Source: Limnoglobus sp043757025
GTDB lineage: Bacteria; Planctomycetota; Planctomycetia; Gemmatales; Gemmataceae
Direction: 5' to 3'
Length of the DNA: 10,799 bases
Assembly (NCBI GenBank): GCA_043757025.1
Contig: JAYVQG010000055.1
Coordinates: 1 to 10,799, forward strand
The notes beneath the pieces are model-generated. The model ran no database searches and was not told where the DNA came from. It saw only the letters and a program-made list of their open reading frames with translations. The position numbers and the translations under genes are program-made. Positions 6,956-10,799 of this stretch are shown here, piece after piece; position 1 is the first letter of the stretch; the number at the start of each line of letters is the position of its first letter.

Positions 6956-7732
6956 GTGGCCAAGATCAGTCTGCCGCCCCCACCACCTCGCCCGCTCATC
7001 GGGATCTGCACCGACTTTTACGCGACGAAGAATCAGACGCCGTATGCGCGCCTCAACGCGGGCTACATCGACATCATTCTGAATTCGGGCGGCATTCCGC
7101 TCCTGATTCCCCCACTAAAGCGCGAGAACTTCGCCGAACTCGATACCTACATCAACATGGTCTCCGGCATCATCTTCACTGGTGGCCAAGACCTCGATCC
7201 ACGCAAAACCGGCCAGCAACTGACGAGTGCCGTGCAACTGATGGCCGCTCGCCGCGACGATAGCGATCGCTACCTGTTCGAGAAAATGGTCGAACGCAAA
7301 CTGCCCGTTCTCGGCATCGGCGTCGGTATGCAACTCATCAACGTCTACCACGGCGGCACGCTGTTCCTGCACCTGCCCGCCGAGAACCCGAAGGCGATGC
7401 CGCACTACGACCCCTCCGGCGGCCCGCACCGCCACATGGTCAGCATCGAAGAAGGTACCTTCCTCGAAGAGATTTACGGCGCAGGCGAACAGCGAGTGAA
7501 CAGCACGCACCATCAATCGGTGAACCAACTCGGTCGCAAGCTGCGCGTCTGTGCGAAAGCGCACGACGGCGTCATCGAAGCGATCGAATCGACCGACCCG
7601 AACTGGTTCTGCGTCGGACTGCAATGGCACCCCGAATGCGACACGGCTTCGGCACTGGATCGTCAGATCTTCGAGTGCTTCGTGCAAGCCTCCACTCGCT
7701 ACGCCGAAGAACCGATGCTCATGGTGGCGTAG
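6956..7732 (+). CDS. PuuD/peptidase C26-family class I amidotransferase-like protein lacking the catalytic Cys
   Basis: This 258-residue protein matches the gamma-glutamyl-gamma-aminobutyrate hydrolase (PuuD, peptidase C26) family along its full length. Landmarks are RPLIGICTDFY (12-22), GIIFTGGQDLDP (71-82), VNSTHHQSVNQLG (181-193) and the His/Glu motif GLQWHPE (221-227). The nucleophile elbow, normally G-I-C-R-G, reads GIGVGMQLINV (120-130): residue 122 is Gly (GGC at 7319-7321) instead of Cys. H225 and E227 of the triad remain. Without the Cys, glutamyl-amide hydrolysis by the known mechanism is not expected, so it is probably a binding or regulatory pseudoenzyme. The frame is intact and the motifs around the site are well kept, so it does not look like gene decay. 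Its stop is 10 bases before the AnmK-like gene, suggesting co-transcription. True substrate unknown. Confidence 0.85.
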   Translation: MAKISLPPPPPRPLIGICTDFYATKNQTPYARLNAGYIDIILNSGGIPLLIPPLKRENFAELDTYINMVSGIIFTGGQDLDPRKTGQQLTSAVQLMAARRDDSDRYLFEKMVERKLPVLGIGVGMQLINVYHGGTLFLHLPAENPKAMPHYDPSGGPHRHMVSIEEGTFLEEIYGAGEQRVNSTHHQSVNQLGRKLRVCAKAHDGVIEAIESTDPNWFCVGLQWHPECDTASALDRQIFECFVQASTRYAEEPMLMVA

Positions 7733-7742
7733 AGGGTTCGCC

Positions 7743-8858
7743 ATGTCCGCCGTACGCTGGTTGGTCGGGCTGTCGATCGGCTCGGGCTGTGAAGGTGTCG
7801 ATGCCGCCCTCGTTCACATCGGTGGGCTGGGGCTGGCCGCCACGCCCGCTGTCGAGCAATACGCCCGCACACCGTTTCTGCCGATGGTTCGCGAAAAACT
7901 CCGGCGCGGCGTAGCCGTGTCGTCGCGCGAACTCGGCGATGCAATGTCGTCCGCAGCCCGGCATCTCGTCGAAAAGCATCGCGTCGATCTGCGTTCGGTG
8001 TTACTCGTCGGGTTGCACCTTCCTGCTACGATTCCGCTCGATTCCTTGGCCGAATTCGTTGCCGAGCAAACCGGCGTCACCGTCTGGTGTCGCTTCGCGG
8101 CCCGCGATACCGCCGTCGGTGGTAGCGGCTGGCCGATCACGCCCGCCGCCGATTATCTCCTCGCGAAAAGCCGTACCGAAGACCGCATTCTCATCCATCT
8201 CGGCCGCATTGCCTCGGTGTTGGTGTTGCCCGCCGATGCGAAAATTACGAACCTGATCGCGTTCGATGCGGCACCCTGTTCGGGCTTGCTCGATGCGCTG
8301 CTTCGCCAAGGCACTCGAGAAAAGGACGCGACCGATCTCGGTGGAACGAAAGCCGTCCAAGGGAAGTGCATCGACGAATTGCTGAACGATTTGCACGGCC
8401 AGTTCAGCCCGACAATCGCATTTGAAGCGGCGCGCAAACACGGCGCGTCGTTGAACGATTTACTGTGTACGTCCACGCACCGCATCGTGAGAATGATCGG
8501 CCGCAGTTGTCGGCAATCGGTACCCGCCAGCGGACGGCCACGCAGCCTGTTCGTCAGTGGCGGTGGCGTGCGGAACGGCTTCCTATTGCAGCTTTTGCAA
8601 CAGCAATTTCCCGGCGAACCGCTGCGTCGCACCGACGAGATCGGCATCCCCGCGCTCGGTCGCAACGCCGCCGCTGCTGCCGTGTTGGCCGGGCTGACGG
8701 TCGATGGCATTTCCGCAAATCTACCCTTACTCACGGGTGCCAGCGGTGGCCGGCTCGTGGGCCGATTCATCCCCGGCGATTCGCGTAACTGGGCCGCCGT
8801 CACCGCCTGGAGCGCCGAGCAAATGTGGGACTACATCCAAATGACCCGTGCCGCGTAA
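7743..8858 (+). CDS. anmK: Diverged anhydro-N-acetylmuramic acid kinase (AnmK) homologue
   Basis: At 371 residues the protein has the usual AnmK length and motif order. AnmK phosphorylates and opens 1,6-anhydro-MurNAc from peptidoglycan recycling. Seen here: GLSIGSGCEGVDAALV (9-24, family consensus MSGTSLDGID), RDTAVGGSGWPITP (121-134, consensus RDIALGGQGAPLVP), HLGRIAS (152-158, consensus NIGGIAN), FDAAPCS (174-180, consensus DTGPGN), VSGGGVRN (271-278, kept) and LPLLTGASG (327-335, kept). The putative catalytic Asp (D175) remains, but the phosphate-loop, sugar-binding and metal-side motifs are altered, and the Glu of the consensus MEALAF helix is lost (GRNAAAAAV). Activity is therefore doubtful. 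ATG 7743 has GAGG at 7732-7735. It is probably co-transcribed with the preceding amidotransferase-like gene. A piece of it (8553-8640) recurs in damaged form at 9454-9543. Confidence 0.8.
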   Translation: MSAVRWLVGLSIGSGCEGVDAALVHIGGLGLAATPAVEQYARTPFLPMVREKLRRGVAVSSRELGDAMSSAARHLVEKHRVDLRSVLLVGLHLPATIPLDSLAEFVAEQTGVTVWCRFAARDTAVGGSGWPITPAADYLLAKSRTEDRILIHLGRIASVLVLPADAKITNLIAFDAAPCSGLLDALLRQGTREKDATDLGGTKAVQGKCIDELLNDLHGQFSPTIAFEAARKHGASLNDLLCTSTHRIVRMIGRSCRQSVPASGRPRSLFVSGGGVRNGFLLQLLQQQFPGEPLRRTDEIGIPALGRNAAAAAVLAGLTVDGISANLPLLTGASGGRLVGRFIPGDSRNWAAVTAWSAEQMWDYIQMTRAA

Positions 8859-8883
8859 TTCGTTTCGCCTGTCGGAAATTATC

Positions 8884-8905
8884 CGGTAATGTAGATCTGT
8901 TACCG
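8884..8905. promoter_or_regulatory. Candidate operator of the toxin-antitoxin module
   Basis: CGGTAA (8884-8889) and TTACCG (8900-8905) are a perfect inverted repeat with a 10-base spacer that itself contains the palindrome AGATCT (8893-8898). It lies 20 bases before the antitoxin start, where type II antitoxins commonly bind to autoregulate. No clear -35/-10 pair was found around it. Confidence 0.45.
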
Positions 8906-8925
8906 CGATTCCCATGGAGCAAACA

Positions 8926-9144
8926 ATGGCCCATACCGCAACCGATCTACCCATCGACGAACTCAGCGTTGACGAGCGATTAACGCTGCTCGGACGGCTA
9001 TGGGATAGTTTGCTCGATACCAGCTCGCTCCCCGTACCCACATGGCACCTCGATGTCGTGCGACAACGGCTCGGAGACCCCAACCCCACATCGTCGATCC
9101 CGTTGGAGGAACTGCGCCGGGAATTACTCGGAGAGCGGACGTGA
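8926..9144 (+). CDS. Type II antitoxin, putative addiction module component
   Basis: This 72-residue protein has the pattern of the small 'addiction module component' antitoxins that pair with RelE/ParE toxins. The core is LSVDERLTLLGRLWDSLLD (13-31), followed by PVPTWHLDVVRQRL (36-49) and a C-terminal EELRRELL. The N-terminal helix usually makes contact with DNA or the partner, and the C-terminal part blocks the toxin. An ATG at 8914 is in frame, but GGAG at 8916-8919, 6 bases before ATG 8926, supports the shorter form. The stop overlaps the toxin start (GTGA). The candidate operator upstream suggests autoregulation. It has no membrane segment or signal. Confidence 0.85.
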   Translation: MAHTATDLPIDELSVDERLTLLGRLWDSLLDTSSLPVPTWHLDVVRQRLGDPNPTSSIPLEELRRELLGERT

Positions 9145-9428
9145 GCGTACCAGTAAACGTTGCATTCATGGCTCGAGACGACATCCGCCAAGGGCAGCAA
9201 TACTTTGAAAGTCGAAGGTCTGGATTAGGATCGGAATTCGTGGAAGAAGTGTTGACGACACTCAATCCACTTGGATACGGGGAAGTTGACGAAGGTGTTC
9301 GGGCCGTGGGACTACGTCGATTCGGATACGTTGTGTATTATCATTCGGATGGAATGACAGCGGAGATAGTGGCAGTATTGCAAGGAGGGAGGTCGCCGGA
9401 AGCGTGGCGGATCCGCAATTCGCGCTGA
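9141..9428 (+). CDS. Type II toxin, RelE/ParE family
   Basis: This 95-residue protein starts at GTG 9141, overlapping the antitoxin stop by 4 bases with GGAG at 9130-9133 ahead of it. An open frame extends upstream to 9042 but only within the antitoxin gene. RelE/ParE features are ARDDIRQGQQYFESR (11-25), GLGSEFVEEV (28-37), LRRFGYVVYY (58-67), EIVAVLQGGRSPEAWR (75-90) and a basic end. The family either cleaves mRNA on the ribosome or poisons gyrase; which one applies cannot be told. Compared with the usual pattern F-x3-V-x3-L-x5-N-P, the second helix is about five residues short (FVEEVLTTLNP), and the common FPY is FGY. Codon use (many GGA glycine codons) looks different from the neighbours by eye, suggesting transfer. 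Confidence 0.82.
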   Translation: MSVPVNVAFMARDDIRQGQQYFESRRSGLGSEFVEEVLTTLNPLGYGEVDEGVRAVGLRRFGYVVYYHSDGMTAEIVAVLQGGRSPEAWRIRNSR

Positions 9429-9453
9429 TCATAATGATAAACGTTCACCGACA

Positions 9454-9543
9454 GTCAGTAGTGGTGGTGGCGAGTGAACGGCTTCCTATTGCAGCGACAG
9501 TAACAGCAATTTGCCAACGAATCGACCAGATAGACCGGCGTGA
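9454..9543 (+). pseudogene. Degenerate fragment of the AnmK-like gene
   Basis: This stretch aligns at nucleotide level with 8553-8640 of the intact AnmK-like gene in the same orientation. It has a 20-base identical block (9476-9495 against 8573-8592) and 11 identical bases at 9502-9512 against 8599-8609. Matches then become scattered as far as 9543. By hand count, 8573-8610 against 9476-9513 is 32 of 38 identical without gaps, and the whole ungapped span to 8640 is about 49 of 68. Upstream, GTCAGT and GGTGGCG also align once a 3-base insertion and a 1-base gap are allowed. The corresponding protein part is the SGGGVRNGFLLQLL region. The frame is broken and no open gene remains. Confidence 0.75.
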
Positions 9544-9553
9544 ATACCAATTC

Positions 9554-10501
9554 TTACAGCCACGTTGCGATGCTCGCCGCCTCGGCGTCGGTGAGCCGCC
9601 AGTCGACCGCACCGATTAGCTCCTTCAATTGTCCGGGTTTCCTCGCGCCGACGATCGCCGCAGTGACAGCGGGGTGTCGCAGTACCCAGGCGATGGCCAC
9701 TTCGCCCGCCGATTTGCCGTGCGGCGCGCCGATTTGTTTCAGATGCTCGACGAGTTCGAAGTTGCGCGTCAGGTTCGGTTCTTGGAACCACTTGTTTTTC
9801 TCTTTACGCCAATCGTCGGCAGGAAGCGCAGCAATCCGTTCGCGGGTCCAGGTGCCCGTCAGCAACCCCGACTGCATCGGCGAGTAGACGAGCGTACCGA
9901 CACGATTCGCTTCGCAATAAGGTAAAATGTCCGTTTCGATCTCGCGTCGCAACATCGAATACGGCGGTTGAAGCGACGTGATGGGAGAGATTTTCGCAGC
10001 GCGTGCCATCTGGCTCGCGTCGAAGTTCGAGACGCCGATCCAGCGTACCTTCCCCTCGCGTTGCAGTTTCGCGACTTCGGCCCAACCCTCCTCGACATCC
10101 TCGTCGGGTTCGGGCCAGTGGACCTGATACAGGTCGATGACATCGATCCGTAATCGTCGCAAACTCGCCTCGCATTCCTTGCGAATCGAATCCGCCTTCA
10201 GGCTCTTACCGATGTTCCGATTGTCGTCCCAAACGCGGGCGCACTTCGTGAACACGTACGGCCGTTTTGCGATCCCATCGAGTGCCATGGCGACGACGGT
10301 TTCCGAATGGCCGAGGCCATAAACCGCAGCCGTGTCGATCCAGTTGATGCCGACATCGATCGCCTCGTGGATCGTCGCAATCGATTTCGCATCGTCTTGT
10401 GGCCCCCAACCGAACGCCCACGCGCCGCCACCGATCGCCCACGCACCAAAACCGATGGGCGATATCATCAAGTCGCTGTTGCCGAGACGCCGAAGTTTCA
10501 T
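9554..10501 (-). CDS. Aldo/keto reductase
   Basis: This 315-residue cytosolic oxidoreductase of the aldo/keto reductase superfamily is complete. The NAD(P)H-dependent catalytic tetrad is all present: D56 in NWIDTAAVYG, Y61, K86 in YVFTKCARVW and H128 in DLYQVHWPEPD. The family fold is a TIM barrel. Further landmarks are KVRWIGVSNFDASQM, YSPMQSGLLTGTW and the C-terminal cofactor-binding segment AAIVGARKPGQLKELIGAVDW. The opening MKLRRLGNSDLMISPIGFGAW is typical of the YhdN/AKR11-type or tas-like group, so the start is firm; AGGA lies 7 bases ahead of ATG. The substrate is not readable from sequence. It faces the other genes, its stop is about 10 bases from the AnmK-like fragment, and it shows no functional link to them. 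Confidence 0.92.
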   Translation of the reverse strand: MKLRRLGNSDLMISPIGFGAWAIGGGAWAFGWGPQDDAKSIATIHEAIDVGINWIDTAAVYGLGHSETVVAMALDGIAKRPYVFTKCARVWDDNRNIGKSLKADSIRKECEASLRRLRIDVIDLYQVHWPEPDEDVEEGWAEVAKLQREGKVRWIGVSNFDASQMARAAKISPITSLQPPYSMLRREIETDILPYCEANRVGTLVYSPMQSGLLTGTWTRERIAALPADDWRKEKNKWFQEPNLTRNFELVEHLKQIGAPHGKSAGEVAIAWVLRHPAVTAAIVGARKPGQLKELIGAVDWRLTDAEAASIATWL

Positions 10502-10762
10502 GATCGTTCCTGGTTTGGGGAAAGTCGCATCGCTGTGTTCTTTCTATTCGTGTTGGTTAAGAGGTACGTGTGAAGATGCTCCAGACACTCGCAAAAATGA
10601 AGGTAATCACAGAATGAACTCTCTACCGAGCCACCGTGAATGCCTACTCGCCGATGGGCGGGTTCAACCTCTCGTTGCCATCGCAGCGACAATCGTATGC
10701 GATTTTCGGCACGGTTCAAAACCCGGTTGCAGTTTTGCCAAATAAGACCACTAAAAATTTGG
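10502..10762. other. Intergenic region with no recognisable gene
   Basis: The 261 bases between the reductase start and the right terminal repeat hold no frame that resembles a known protein, and no RNA gene I can support. On the - strand it must contain the reductase promoter, but no convincing -35/-10 pair was found. A weak inverted repeat CAAAAC/GTTTTG occurs around 10719-10739 without a following T-run. If the molecule is circular, this joins positions 1-183 and becomes a divergent promoter region between the reductase and gspH. Confidence 0.5.
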
Positions 10763-10799
10763 TTCTGGCGTGATTGGAATTGGGCGAAATCGGACGTAA
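10763..10799. repeat. Right copy of the 37-bp terminal direct repeat
   Basis: These last 37 bases are identical to positions 1-37 in the same orientation. The identity stops exactly at the window ends on both sides: the base before this copy and the base after the left copy have no counterpart to compare. Confidence 0.9.

Noticed and set aside
9404..9619. A 71-codon frame after the toxin.
   Set aside because: It overlaps the toxin end, the AnmK-like fragment and the reductase 3' end, and its product is not recognisable. The DNA similarity to 8553-8640 explains its middle part better.
10700..10745. A tRNA-like stretch with GGTTCAAAACCCGG near the right end.
   Set aside because: The T-arm pairing fails, and no acceptor stem or anticodon arm can be drawn around it.
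10332..10745. Open frames on both strands over the start of the reductase and the right intergenic region.
   Set aside because: The + frame is antisense to the reductase and neither product resembles a known protein. No ribosome binding site supports them.
1..10799. CRISPR array, phage genes, insertion-sequence transposase or replication origin.
   Set aside because: No regularly spaced repeats, transposase, integrase, Rep protein or iteron cluster was seen.

Overview
The window reads as a piece of a planctomycete genome, probably from the Gemmataceae or a close relative. This is inferred from protein style, gene company and the moderately GC-rich codon use judged by eye; there is no rRNA or other marker gene to prove it. 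Coding density is high and nearly all genes lie on the + strand.

Positions 184-6704 hold one tight operon of six type II secretion (T2SS) genes in the order gspH-gspI-gspJ-gspK-gspL-gspM. Four of the five junctions are ATGA stop/start overlaps, and the remaining one (gspK-gspL) is an 18-base gap with a good ribosome binding site before a TTG start. H, I, J and K are the minor pseudopilins that form the tip of the secretion pseudopilus. L and M are the inner-membrane assembly platform proteins (PilM/PilN-like and PilO-like). GspM carries an extra C-terminal region that resembles the PilP/GspC homology-region fold. The secretin, ATPases, platform GspF and major pseudopilin GspG are not in the window.

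Positions 6713-6767 hold a perfect 24-bp inverted repeat whose arms are themselves palindromes (REPIN-like). After it comes a probable two-gene unit: a class I glutamine amidotransferase/PuuD-family protein in which the nucleophilic cysteine is glycine (6956-7732), and a strongly diverged anhydro-N-acetylmuramic acid kinase (AnmK) homologue with several altered active-site motifs (7743-8858). Both look like pseudoenzymes.

Positions 8884-9428 hold a small type II toxin-antitoxin module with a candidate operator. Immediately downstream, 9454-9543 is a degenerate nucleotide-level copy of an internal part of the AnmK-like gene, so the TA module sits between a gene and a broken fragment of it. A complete aldo/keto reductase on the - strand (9554-10501) follows, then about 260 bases without a recognisable gene.

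The first 37 bases of the window are repeated exactly as its last 37 bases. This fits either a circular molecule of about 10.76 kb or an assembly break at a repeat. No replication gene is present, so the second reading is at least as likely. The upstream region also holds a G-quadruplex motif cradled in the loop of a perfect 10-bp inverted repeat, just ahead of the secretion operon.
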